A DNA stretch of 64,000 nt, taken from NCBI GenBank assembly GCA_001598975.1, contig BBXU01001149.1, positions 1 through 64,000 on the forward strand. The letters run 5' to 3'. The translations under genes were made by a program, and so were the position numbers. The notes below the pieces were generated by a model. The model ran no database searches and was not told the DNA's origin. It saw nothing but the letters and a program-made list of their open reading frames with translations. Origin of the DNA: Parachlorella kessleri (Eukaryota; Chlorophyta; Trebouxiophyceae; Chlorellales; Chlorellaceae). Positions 46,462 through 57,400 of the stretch are shown in pieces (the first letter of the stretch is position 1; the number at the start of each line of letters is the position of its first letter).

Positions 46462-46714
46462 GAGATTGACTCTGTGTGGACTGCCCTGTGCCAGGATGTT
46501 ACCTAGCTGAGTAACAGCAGTGTTTATACCGGCCAAATTCTCCTGGTGTGTTTACATGGCAGCAAAGGATATGACTGCCGTAGTGACACATACATGACAT
46601 GAGCACGACGGTGTGAGCACAAGTTGCCTGTCAACTGAAACAAACTATCAGAAATGCGCGGGGTAAGTGAGTTCTGAAGATCGTGGAGTCCGCAGCAAGT
46701 TTAAGAGTAACCGC

Positions 46715-47837
46715 CTAAGCTACAGCCTTGATATCAATCATCTGCACCTTTCCAGCCTTGATAGTGGCTTCTGTAGGAACCATGTTGGCACCTGCAGCGT
46801 GGGAGCCAGCTGTCCATTGCTACTGCACAAATCAGCCAAATCTGCCTGCTTTTTGACGCAGCTGGCACCCGCCACACTGCTGTCTGACCCCTTCCTGTCA
46901 CGTGCATTCTCATTCCAACTCAGCCTCTTCAGTCGGAAAGCAGCATTTCAAGATGAGAGAAGGAAATTCAACGGACCAAACCCACCTGGACATTCACAGT
47001 CCTTCCTCCAGCCCAGGGACACGCAGCTCAATATGTTCCAGATGCAGCACAGGATGCCCCCTGCCAGGGCGCAGTTGGCGGCGTGAAGAGTCTCCGAGGC
47101 CTCCTTCGTCCCGGCAATGTTACTAGAAGAGGTAACCTTGTAGTGAAGGTCAAGGAAGTTCTGCAAAGGCAGTCCCCGCACTTGATGTTTAGCTCTTTCC
47201 TTCCACACACCTGCTTCAGACTCTTGGCGCAAAAGAGTTGGTGCTGTAGCACGAATGACTTGCCTTACTGGCGTTCATGAGAAGTATGGTGATAGTTGCA
47301 AGCAGTGCCAGTGCACTGTCCTTGAAGTAGGATGGCAGTAGGCAATAGCCGCCCACACGACTGCAGCAAACTGGAAAACGACAAGGAACCAGTACCCTGC
47401 ATGGCAGTCTAGGCCAGTGGCACCATTCTCTGCCCACAGGCGTTTCTCTACAGAAAAGCTGCTGCTCGACCAGGAACTTACAACTGTAGGCTCTGGAGCA
47501 GGCTGAAAAGTAGATCATGCCGCTAGCCGGCATAAGCTCCTGTCTGTCGGCAGGAGTGGTATCTGAATAGCAGCATAACGGTAGACTGGAGCTGAGGTGG
47601 AGCCGTCGATTGGAAGCGCACAACACCGGGCAGTTGTAGCCTGAACTTACAGTGGCGGCAGCTGCTTGTCAGCGCCCCTACACCAGCTATCAGCGCCCAA
47701 GCCCAGCTCAACAGTGCCAGCGACAGGAGCAGCACAGTGCTGTGCACGCAGAGCCACTTGCAGCAAGTGGCTCTCGCCTTCGTGAGGGATGTTTTCCTCT
47801 TCTCCCACCAGCTGGGCTTGTCGTCCGCTTCTGCCAT
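46715..47837 (-). CDS. Four-helix membrane protein, paralogue 1 (frameshifted third exon)
   Basis: I do not recognise the family. It starts MAEADDKPSWWEKRKTSLTK at 47837, then helix 1 (VLLLSLALLSWAWALIAGV) and a TSSCRH segment. The exon DRQELMPASGMIYFSACS follows, then helices 2 and 3 (GYWFLVVFQFAAVVW; ALALLATITILLM). Next comes the exon NFLDLHYKVTSSSN with the region AANCALAGGILCCIWNILSC (helix 4) and SLGWRKDC. A last exon ends IDIKAVA and TAG at 46715. Exon order, splice phases and residues match the neighbour at 48713-49930, so the pair is a tandem duplication. In the helix 2-3 exon, one base appears missing near 47320-47340 relative to the paralogue: reading on from helix 2 hits a TGA, while helix 3 is in another frame. 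It is either a recent pseudogene or a sequence error. Confidence 0.65.
46865..46913. repeat. Dispersed repeat family 1, copy 2
   Basis: GCACCCGCCACACTGCTGTC followed by TGACCCCTTCCTGTCACGTG and CATTCTCATT. It matches the copy at 25457 for about 47 bp and lies in the last intron of paralogue 1. Confidence 0.85.
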
Positions 47838-47984
47838 CCTTGAGGCTTGAAGTTTGAAGCAGTTCAGGCCTGACGTGAGGTTTTCAAGCTGCTTTCAGCA
47901 CAATACGAAAACTGCTAGCTAGAAAGCCGTGCAAATCACTCGCTGGACGGTGGCGTGCAGCTCCGAAGCCTACTGCCGGGCAAG

Positions 47985-48354
47985 ATGGACGTCAACCGCG
48001 AATCAAAGGTGCTGCATGTGCTGTGCAAGAGTAAGGCAGGAATGCAGTTTGCCTCCTGGGCGCTTAGCACCCCGCCAGCGCCTTGTGATCAAAGGAAAAC
48101 CCAAATCGTGCTCTGCTTGGTGCCAGGGCGATGCTAACGAGACTAACTGCTCAACAAACTAGATTCAAGAGATCAAGGCAGCAAGACGACGGGTCATGTC
48201 TGCGACGGACAGTGATGGGCGAAGCAGTCATTGGAAGAGCTCAGGGAAGCACCACGCTAGAGCTGAAGGAGCTGCTGTCAGCACCCTGAGCAAGACTGAC
48301 TCTGTTGTAGTACAGGCCTACACCACTAGGCATGTGCCTCCAGTACTGCGGTGA
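47985..48354 (+). CDS. Possible small basic protein, about 76 aa, two exons
   Basis: ATG at 47985 opens MDVNRESKVLHVLCK, then a good donor (GTAAGG). An acceptor at TTCAAG (48170-48171) joins in phase to KIKAARRRVMSATDSDGRSS, and the frame runs to a TGA at 48352. The result is Lys/Arg/Ser/His-rich with no domain I recognise. Support is only the open frame, the phase-compatible splice pair and the divergent position 148 bp from paralogue 1. It may be non-coding. Confidence 0.3.
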
Positions 48355-48712
48355 CTACAGCTTGCCATGGTGATACTTAGTTCCAGTATGATGAGAAAGA
48401 GCAGCCTGCTTGAACATCTACCCTCGCTTACGCTAGCAATTACCTTGGTGCAGAGCAAGCTAAAAGGCTGCATAGTAATGGCTGTGTCAGTCCCATCTAG
48501 TCTGTCAGCCAAAGCTAGCATTGATGCCAGGGTTACTACGAAATATCAAGTACAAGAAGTTACTATCAACACCAGCAGCCGCACAAGTCAGCTGCAGTGT
48601 TTGGCCTGCCAGGTCAGTAAGGTGCACCCTGGCTTACTATAGTCATATGGTGGAGCACAGATCCCATGAGCCGCCACAGACAGATCGCATGCGCCTCATC
48701 CCTCCACGCAGA
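48355..48712. other. Intergenic region
   Basis: This lies between the possible small plus-strand gene and the stop codon of membrane paralogue 2. No gene or repeat is evident. Confidence 0.4.
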
Positions 48713-49930
48713 CTAGCCTGCATGAGCTGTGACCCCAAGCATCTGTGTTTTGACAGCCTTGATGTACTCCTCTCTGCTAAGCATCTCGGTCTGGACTGAT
48801 TTATCCCGCACTTCAACCATCTGTGTGCCTGCAGCAGAATGCCCAGGCCATTCCATGGTGATTTCCACATCACTGCCAAGTAATACTTGAGGTGGGGGTC
48901 CGGTGCAGATCAGAGCCAAGGCGAGGGGCAGAGACATCACTGGCAAAACGTCAACAGATTGCTCCAGTGTCACTCACCAGAGCCCTGGCAATCCTGTATC
49001 CACCCTAGAGAGACGCAGCTCAAGGCATCAAAGATAGAACAGAGAACACCTCCAGCCAGCGCACAGTTGGCAGCGTGTAGCGTGTCTCTGCCCACATTAG
49101 ATCTGCCAAGGTTACTGGAGTCAAGCACGTAGTGCAGTTCTAGGAAGTTCTGCAGGCAGGAGGTTCAGCAGGTGGGACATGTTGTGAGGTGCCTCCTTAC
49201 ACTCTGGCCTTTCCACCAAAATGCCTGTCATGCCAGCACAGAAACCAGGCATGGACTTACCTTGCTGGCTTTCATGAGGAGGGTGGTGATGACAGCCAGC
49301 AGCACCAGCGCGCCACTCTTTGCTGAACTATGCCGGCAAGCAATGTATCCCCAAATAACGGCGGCAAACTGCAGACTGACCAGGAACCAGTACCCTGCAA
49401 AAGCCCAGACGGACAGACAAAGTAAGTAAGCCCGCTAGCAGGGCATTGCTTGGTCAATGTTTGGCAGGTGCACAGGGGCTTGTGCCATGCGCACAAGCGG
49501 GGCACAACTTACAGCTGAACGTTTGAGAGCAGGCTGGCAGATAAACCATCCCGCTTGCCACCATCAGTTCTCTCCGATTGCGAGCAGAAGTGTCTGCAGG
49601 CACCACAGAGCTGGATATCACTGTGCTTACGCATCCCGACAGGAACTCCTTGGTTGACAGCCTGCACCAGCTGCGTTGAAATGTGATGCAGGAGTGCAGC
49701 TACAACAGCAGTCGCCCCCCTCACTTACAGTGGTGGCAGGTTGTGGTCAGTGCACTAATGCCTGCCAAAAGGGCCCAAGACCAGGACAGGAGCGCTAAAG
49801 AGAGGAGCAGCACTGTGGCGTGCGCGGAAAGCCAGCTGCTGCAGGCAGAGGTGGACGCTCTCAGGGAAGTTCTCACCCCCTGCCAGCCACGGGCCCAGGG
49901 CTGGCCCTCCCACCCACTGGGTTGAGGCAT
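48713..49930 (-). CDS. Four-helix membrane protein, paralogue 2
   Basis: This is the intact tandem copy. The start is taken at 49930 (MPQPSGWEGQPWARGWQG) because the upstream open frame begins with a non-ATG codon and this length matches paralogue 1. Helix 1 is VLLLSLALLSWSWALLAGIS. The exon RNRRELMVASGMVYLPACSQ follows, then helix 2 (GYWFLVSLQFAAVIWGYIAC) and helix 3 (ALVLLAVITTLLM). Next is NFLELHYVLDSSNL with AANCALAGGVLCSIFDALSC (helix 4) and SLGWIQDC. A C-terminal exon ends with SREEYIKAVKTQMLG and TAG at 48713. The pattern of four helices with conserved cysteines and a cytosolic charged tail looks like a tetraspan protein, but I cannot assign it to tetraspanins, MARVEL or claudin families. 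Confidence 0.7.
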
Positions 49931-50508
49931 GGATTGGGGCTCATGCTGCGCCTCTGCCGACAGCGCTATTTCGTGTAGGCAAGGCTGAGACGGAGGCCCT
50001 GTATTTACAAGTACAGCAGGGAGAGGATTCAAACGCGGTTGTTGCTCGGAAACCCCCAAGACAACAGGCACTGCGTCACTGACGTGTGGGCGGCGATGAT
50101 GCCAGATCTTCTGTCCCTTCTATTCCCATATAGGAGATTTTATGCTGTAAAAATGCCCACTTGCGTTGGAAGGTTTACACAGCAAGAAGGGTGCAGACAA
50201 GAGCCATAACAAAAGCATGGCACCTAGACATCACACCAGCCCGCCAGCGCCCCACACTGGGTGCCCAGGTTTTGCCTTGGGTAAGCACTACCTTACTGCC
50301 GCACAGTTGCCTGTCGTGTTTCGATTTGCATTGTGTCCTGCTAGGCAGGAGCGCCAGATTTGGTCAAGCGTGCAAAATGCGCGTAAGCTAATGGCTTTGT
50401 AACCCCCCTCAGTCAGGGTGCCCAGCGCGGCCAATATGCAATCCACATCAGTGCAACTGTCTGTCGCCGGAATCGCCGAAATGCACGCTTGGAGAGGCGA
50501 CTGGGGCC
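49931..50508. promoter_or_regulatory. Divergent upstream region with repeat family 2 copy B
   Basis: 578 bp between the start codons of membrane paralogue 2 (-) and the TPR-hydrolase gene (+). It contains repeat family 2 copy B (50301-50415), about 95 bp before the TPR-hydrolase ATG. Confidence 0.5.
50301..50415. repeat. Dispersed repeat family 2, copy B
   Basis: This is the second copy of the unit at 24832-24945, in the same orientation, with about 80 percent identity by eye. It ends with GCTAATGGCTTTGTAACCCC and CCCTCAGTC. Confidence 0.75.
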
Positions 50509-53205
50509 ATGACTGGTGATCCCCTAAAAATCAAAGAGCTGGGGAACCGGGAGTACAGTGCAGGGAGATATGATGAGGCAGACAGCCTGTACTCACAAGC
50601 CCTCAGGATGTTAGTCCAGGGACCTGCTGCCGGAGCGGAAGTGAAGTGCACCCTGCTCACCAACAGGTGATCACTGACTGGCCACTGCGCTGGGCTGTGC
50701 CTGGCACACCCACCTGTTTTGTCCGCAGTTGAAAGAAACCTTTATGTGCAGGGCTGCAGCCCGGCTGCAGCTAGAGGACGCGATAGGCGCACTGCTAGAT
50801 GCTAATTCAGCGCTGGCGCTGGACGCCAGGTGGTTAGGACCGTCGTTTGGAGCTGTCCCGGGTTCATCTCACACTCCTCCTTGACCTACGTTATTGTCAC
50901 AGTAAATAATTGCCTGCTCTGCCAGTTGTCAAGAGAGCACCCCTGCTGGCCTTTTTTCGAGCTATGCTTAGGGAGTACCAACCTCGTAGCTATGCTGGCC
51001 AGTTGAAGCTATGCTCCTTGGCTGCAGGCGGGCCAAGGCCTGGTATCGCCAAGCCTTGGCCCTCCAGCAGCTTCAGTGCTGGGAGGCAGCACTGGCCGCG
51101 GCACAGCAGTGCATTCCATTGTCAGAAGGCCTGGCACGGCAGGAGGCTCAGCAGCTCGTAGAAGCTCTGCACCAGCAGCATCACCCAACCGGCCAAACTG
51201 GAGGTGAGTGGTATGTAAGGTATGTTGCAGGCGCCTTTCAACTACGCGGACTTCCTGCTACCCACCTGCTTGGAAGTAGGCATAACAAGGCACCCAGACA
51301 AGGAGATGTGGGTTGAAGCTTTGCCTGGAGCTCAATGATCGTGCAGCACTTGTGGAAGCCCGGCTCCCTGTGACTCTCGGCAGCCTGCCGGCTCAGTTTG
51401 CAAAGCTGCCCTGGGAGTATGTTCCTCCCTGTGATGGCGTCCACGAGAACCTGCTGGTCCTGTTCCATGGGTTGGGAGACAACCCCGCGGCCTTTGCCCG
51501 GCTTGCTCGGCAGATGCAGCTGCCACAGGTGCGGAGGAGGTCATGCAGCCGTGACAGCAAACGCCTTACTGCCATCACCAGTAAAGTATTGGTGTTACTT
51601 CCTTGTTGATATTTTGAGAGAGCATGATGGACCCATTTGCAGCACTGTCCTTACTGCAGACTGCTGCACTAGCGCTGTGCGGCCCACTGTCGGTGCCTTT
51701 CACAGAGTGTGGACGGTCTTGGTATGCCGCCTTTGATGACCAATTTGAGCTGATCAAGGTTAGCCAAGGGCAGTAGGAGGTCTGAATGACAGCAGCTCCG
51801 TGCTTCTTTCATTGTTGCTGTGCAAAACATCCAGTCTGCTTGTTCACCTGCCTGCCTGCTTGCCATTGTGGAGTAAGACCTGCTGCATGCGACTTGGCAG
51901 CATTCAGTACAATGTTACTGTTTTTACAGTTAGGCACGTCTGATTGTTTCTCGTATGCCTGCAGGGGGCCCCTGGCGAGACACGTCGGCTTCACAGCTTG
52001 GATGCCACGCTAGATGCGCTGCAGCGGCTGCTGCGCATGCTGTGGCAGCGCTGTGGCTGGCCACCCCACAGCATCCACCTGCTGGGGTTTTCCCAGGGAG
52101 GCACGGTTGCATTGGAGCTGGCCCTCCGACAAGCAGCAGGTATGCGTGCTCGCTGTGTGCGGTACTGGGGTTCCTACCACGCATGTGTTGGCTCGCCGCC
52201 TTTGGTCTGTATACCAGTAGAGCAGCAGGCAGTACCTGGCCAACCAGAGCTAGTGTGTCTAGCAAGTCGTATTGCAGATCGTGGGACGCTATGGTTCTTG
52301 CGCCTGCACCTCCCCCAAATGAACCCGGACACCAGTCTGGTGTCTGTCCTGTACCCAACAATGTGAATGTCCGGGTCATGAAATCCTGGGTTTACTGGTT
52401 CATTCTTACAGGCACCCTTCACATAGGCACTCCTGCATGTGCTTCAGGTGGACAGGGTCTGGGAAGCTGCGTGGTAGTTTCCGCAGCCCTGCTGGAGGAG
52501 CGGTTGGTACTGCCCTTCTCCTCCGCTTATCAGCCCAGCTCTGCACAGCAAGGGATCGAGGGTAGGCAGCACGACAGTAGTGGCTCTGTGAGAGCGGACT
52601 GTCACCTGCATGAAAGGAGAGGTGCCTGCAAGGGCATGGGGGTTGCACAAGGGCCAGAGGTGATAGCAGCCCTGGGAGGGGCAGCAGCGGCAGCAGCAGC
52701 AGCAGCAGCAATAAACAGCCTCCTTGGGGAGTCACATCAGCAGCAGAACACGCCAGTGCTCATCACCCACGGCTCTGCAGACGCGGTGCTGCCTCGCAGC
52801 CTGGTGGAGCAAAGCGTGCAGTATATGCGCAGCGTGCCCGGCATGGGAGAGGTGCTGCTGCAGTCTGTGCCAAGCAAGGGCCACAGCATGGTGCAGGGGA
52901 GGGAGGAGATGGAGACCATAATGCACTTTTGGAGTCGCCACCTCAGCCGGCGGCCCACTGACGCAGGTGGGCTCGCATTTAGATATGCAACTCCTGCACT
53001 CGTGAAGCACACAGTGCTGCTGGGGCCTGTGCTATTACCAATATGCAGCTTGCTGGGCAGTGGTATTGACTGTGGTAAGCTTGGAAGAAACCAGAATGCT
53101 GGATTGCTTGCAGACTCATTGCCAGGTGGAGCTGCCAACGGATTCATGGAGGTTCGGCCAGGCGAGGTCTCCCTTGAGAAGCTGACAAGCGGCGCTGCGT
53201 CTTGA
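50509..53205 (+). CDS. TPR-alpha/beta hydrolase fusion (phospholipase/carboxylesterase type)
   Basis: The N-terminal third has about three TPR-like helical pairs: ELGNREYSAGRYDEADSLYS, then NRAAARLQLEDAIGALLDAN, then AKAWYRQALALQQLQCWEAA. The hydrolase follows, opening with NLLVLFHGLGDNPAAFARLA (oxyanion HG region). A block RSWYAAFDDQFELIK and the nucleophile elbow IHLLGFSQGGTVALELAL (GFSQG, Ser) come next. The acid is probably Asp in THGSADAVLP and the base His in SKGHSM. The order and spacing fit the esterase/acyl-protein-thioesterase-like superfamily of soluble serine hydrolases. An Ala run coded by GCA repeats (52681-52712) interrupts the hydrolase before the acid. The final 80 codons after RRPTDA can be read through or spliced in the same frame to TGA 53203-53205. 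The substrate is unknown; TPRs suggest docking to a protein partner. Confidence 0.82.
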
Positions 53206-53609
53206 AGGCTTGAGTTTGTGCCTTCCTTGCTAGTTGCTCTGTTGCTGCTGTTCCTGCTGACAGTGAATGGGAAAGCTCGAGGGCATGCTGCCATGTATCT
53301 GCTGATGACAGCTTGGTTGGTAAGGCACGGCAGCTGGCTAAAGGCCAACTGGATGACTAAGCCTCAACTCTTTTGCCTCCCGTCAGTGACTGTCTATCAA
53401 AATAACCCTGCAAGAGAGGCCAGGGGCCAAGTCGGCCAACTGTTCAACCGCTTGCGCCCAGAATGCCTTGGCGCGCAGCATGCCTCGAACGGGAGCTCCC
53501 TCGAATCCTGTGCGGCGGTGCTCCAAAGAGAAAGCGCCACTACATTGTCCCCACGGGCTTAAGAGATAGTGCTGCAGTCGGTGGCAAGTTTTCTGTGCAT
53601 CCCTCCTCC
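53206..53609. other. Short intergenic region
   Basis: This lies between the hydrolase stop and the ATG pair at 53610. Open frames extend from here into the next gene without an obvious better start. No element is seen. Confidence 0.4.
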
Positions 53610-54213
53610 ATGATGGTCGCCGCGAGGCTCGATGGCTCACGCGTGGTAGCCATCCTCCTTCCAAGCCTTCTTGTAGTTGCGGCCTTGACATCCTTGTACT
53701 CATTCTTTGGCAGCAGCCCTACATACCCGAGGCGGCGCTTGCAACTGGAAGGGCCACAGCAGCAGCAGCAGCAGCAGCAGATGGGTGGTCTGCTTGCGGA
53801 TGGCAGGGACACAGCCTTCCTGATATCCAATGCTGGTGAAATGGTGGCGAACAGCTTGAATAGCTCAGGAGTAGGCTGCCCAATCAAGCGTAGGCTCCCT
53901 GCCCAGGGGCACGAGCAGCTTATGGAAAAAGCAGCTAACAGCAGGAAGGTCGCGCTTCTCTGTGAACAGCAGATACAGGTTCGAGACTGGAACGGCTTAA
54001 TTGGTGCCTAACTGTGAAGGTGTGCAGAACACCAGATCAGTTGCTCGACATAAACAACTGAGCCTTCATGTGCAGGAACTCAGGCCGGAAGTATATGAGG
54101 AATCTGCAGCAATACGGCACATGGCCTTGGCACATGCCCTGTTGCCACAGCTTTTGATACAAGACGTGACAGCAGCCAACCCTGGCAGCGGATCCTCAGC
54201 TGTCTCCCCGTAG
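53610..54213 (+). CDS. Small membrane-anchored protein of unknown function
   Basis: It starts at the ATG pair 53610/53613 (MMVAARLDGSRVVAI), leading straight into one hydrophobic segment, ILLPSLLVVAALTSLYSFFG. A PRRR stop-transfer patch, a run of eight Gln coded by CAG, and a soluble part (RDTAFLISNAGEMVANSLNS) follow. The first exon ends near 53980 (LLCEQQIQ); the second, from about 54077, adds ELRPEVYEESAAIRHMALAH and ends VSP with TAG at 54211. The topology suggests a type II or signal-anchor protein with the bulk facing one side. I do not recognise the family. It converges on MSH5, whose stop is 197 bp away. Confidence 0.5.
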
Positions 54214-54409
54214 CCGTAGAGTACCTTGGCACCGCAACATGTTGTTCTTTGTCCGGTTTGGGGGTCTCAGGCCCTGTACTTGCGTTACCTTTGAGTTTAA
54301 AGTGCCATGCCCTTTGCACCACTGCTAATATACCGACTTGCAGCATTCTGAAAGGGGGCCAACGCGTGCTTCAGACTCACCAGCATGCAAGGCAGTATGG
54401 GCCATGCTC

Positions 54410-57400
54410 CTACCCATCCTGTCCTGCCACCGCGAGTGCTTGCGTGAGCAGCCCTGCGGCAGCAGCCTTGTCGTGGGTGCTTAGGTCCAGCAGCTGCTGC
54501 ACCAGGCCTCTGTAGCGCCCATACCGCTGCTCCAGCCGTCCTGCTGTGTCCGCCTTGATCGCAGCACCGCTGGTTTGGGCTGCTATGACTTCTCGCGCCC
54601 GTGCCACCACCTCCTGCAGTAGGCGGCATGCAAAGGTAATGATATTATCACATTAGTGCATTGGAGTAGCCCGCAGATGCTGATGCCCAAGCAAGGGTCC
54701 TGACACACAATGCCACATGGCAGACCAGCTGACTGTCACAGCAGGTCATGCCGTGCTGGCTGAGGCTGAGGGAAGTCCACAACCAGTGATCCAAGACTCA
54801 CCGGCTTGACGCCTGCCAGCTGCGCGCAGTACACCCCAAAGCTGGGTGCTGCATGGCCTGGTGCCAGCTGGTACAAGAACACCAGATCCCCAGCATTGAC
54901 AGGCTCTACAGCCTGGCCGTCCGCATCATCGGCTGCTGTCTTGCCCCCAATAGCCGTGCCTTGCTGCCCAGACCCTGCTCCTGCTTGCTGCTGAGGTCCT
55001 GCTGCACCTGGCTGCCATTGTGGGGGCTGCTGCTGCTGGCCGTGCTTGGCTGTGGCGTCTACGAGCACCCTCATAGTGAAAAAGGCCAGCTGAGGGGAGC
55101 GTGGGAGGTACTGCGGGTTTAGTACCTGCATAGCGAGGCCCAGCAGCACCTGTAATTCTCCGCAGGCACGGTCCTAAGCCAGCGTGGCCGACCTGGTAGG
55201 TTAGGCTGTGCAAGCTGAACGGGCGGCCTGTTCTACTAAGGCACCCCGAAAGGAATCCAAGGCCAGCGTGACTGCATGCCTGCGAAAGCATGCAAGTGGC
55301 AGGAAAGCCAGGTGCAGGCTGAGGAATAGGCAAGTCGAAAATGGCTTGCCTCGCTGAAGTGGGTGCTAAGAATGACTTTGGGGCAGCCAGGCTGGGACGC
55401 AAAGTGGCAGAGGGTTGCGCACAGCAGGCCTATGCCATCAGCGCTTAGAGTGCCCTTGCCAAACTCGTCAATGATGCATAGAGACCTGGGACAGCACACA
55501 AAAAGGTTTATAAGTTTTTCCTTGCTGCTCCTGAGTCTGCCACCAGTGATCAGAATGGGGCCTACCCAAACCTACCAAGTCAGCTTCCAGTGATCAGAAC
55601 CGGGGCCTTCCCACCTACCAAGTCAGCTTGGGGACACACCTAGAGCACTGCTTGGGCTGTGGCCTGTCAGCTTTTCACCCAGTTTTTACATGTCAGGAAT
55701 ACATTCACGCTGCCACCCACCTCTCCGTGCTCATGCGCAGCATAGCTGCCACCTGTGAGAGGTCAATCATGAATGTTGATTGCGGAGCGGCTGCGCTCTC
55801 ACGGCTGGCCAGCCGGGTGAAGATGCGATCTGTCAGCCCCACCCGCGCCTCCTGCAGGCAAGGCAAGCTTTGCTTTGCAACTTTGAGGAATACTGCCCGC
55901 AGGCATGACAACATTGAGGCTTCACAATGCTGGACAAGGGAGGACCATCACCCTGCTCTTGTTCCTGTGTCTCTTTGGCATCAAGCACGCCGTGGCAACG
56001 CCCTACGAGCATCTCCTGCTCACCTGTGCTGGGACAAAGCTGCCTACATGCGCTAGGAAAGCAATGAGGGCCACTTGCTTGGCGTAGCAGCTCTTACCGC
56101 TGAAGTTGGGGCCAGTGACCACCTGCACATGCATTTTTTGTGTTTTTCTTTGTGCTTTTTCCGTGTGTGTGGCACTGAAGACCTGGTCGCACTGGCAGTC
56201 GACTTCCGGAGGGCAATGGACAGGGACTTGCACTGGCAGCATAAAACGTGATAAATCAAAGACAACACCCACCGGCCCGCATGGGCCAGCAGCTGCTTCA
56301 CAGTCGGCACTGCTTCTGGTATGTGTGCAAGCCAATGAGGGGATGCAGCGGCCTTGCCTGGATGCGGTCCCTGTCTGGCAGCAGGGTTGTGTCATTGGGA
56401 ATGAAGTTGTCTACCAGCAGCTCCGTCAGCAGGTGCCGCCCTGGACCAGTGGGTGCCATGTTATGACGCATAGAGACATTCGTTCGCATTAATCCTCTCT
56501 CAAGCAAGGCTTGCTTTTGGTTTTCCACCGGTTCACAGGGTCGTGCTTGGTTGAGCGCGTGCCTGGCGCTATCACAACAAGGGTATTGAGTGCCTGTCGG
56601 CCAGGTGCATGAAAACTCCATCCTGCCCTGTTGGCAGCAGCAGCTCAGGCATGCAGCTCGGTGCTTGCAACCCACACCTTCCTTGATGAGCAGCTCGTTG
56701 CCGCGGGTCAGCTGCGGGCGCCGCAGGTTGAGCTCGCGCGCTGCCAGCGCCAACGACAGCAGGCAGTCCAGCTCCCCCACTGCCTCGCTGGCGTGGCGGA
56801 TGTCGGCCGCAAACTCCCCCAGCCGCTGCACCAGCTGTGCACAGATGCTGACCTGTGCAATGGCGGCAGCAGGCGAGACAGCTCAGTGATGAAGGACAAG
56901 TAAGCCCTTCCTTTGCCTCACTGGCATGGCGGATATCTGCTGCTGCAAACTTCCCGGCTGCTGCACCAGCTGTGCACAGAGCATTGCGTGGCTTCATCCC
57001 GCCTCCATTCTATGCATGGACAGGCGCCAAGCCGCGAATCACTGACCCTGCTACCTGCGCACAAACTCTGCTCGCATGTGCACTGTGTGCCCAGCCACGT
57101 AACCTGGGCCAGCGCCAGACCCCACCACTCAGTCACCTCCAGGTCCTGTATCTTGTGCAGCATGTCGCCAAACCTCGCGTTGAGCTGCCGCGTGCGCGCC
57201 GTGTTGTAGTACGTGCCGCACCCCTCCTCGCCGCCCGCCACCTCAAAGGCTAGCTGGTAGTCGGGCAGCGCCTCCTCCAGGTCCGCCCTCAGCCGGCCTC
57301 CCTCCAGCCGCAGCATAAACCCCACCTGTAACATGTGGACGCCAGAAGCGCCATTGTCACAAGTGTACCCTGAACCCATCTGGTGATTTGGCAGCGCCTC

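Noticed and set aside
52014..52379. Overlapping frames on both strands inside the hydrolase gene
   Set aside because: They are shadows of the hydrolase exons, where the GFSQGG nucleophile frame is the real one, or of the intron that follows.
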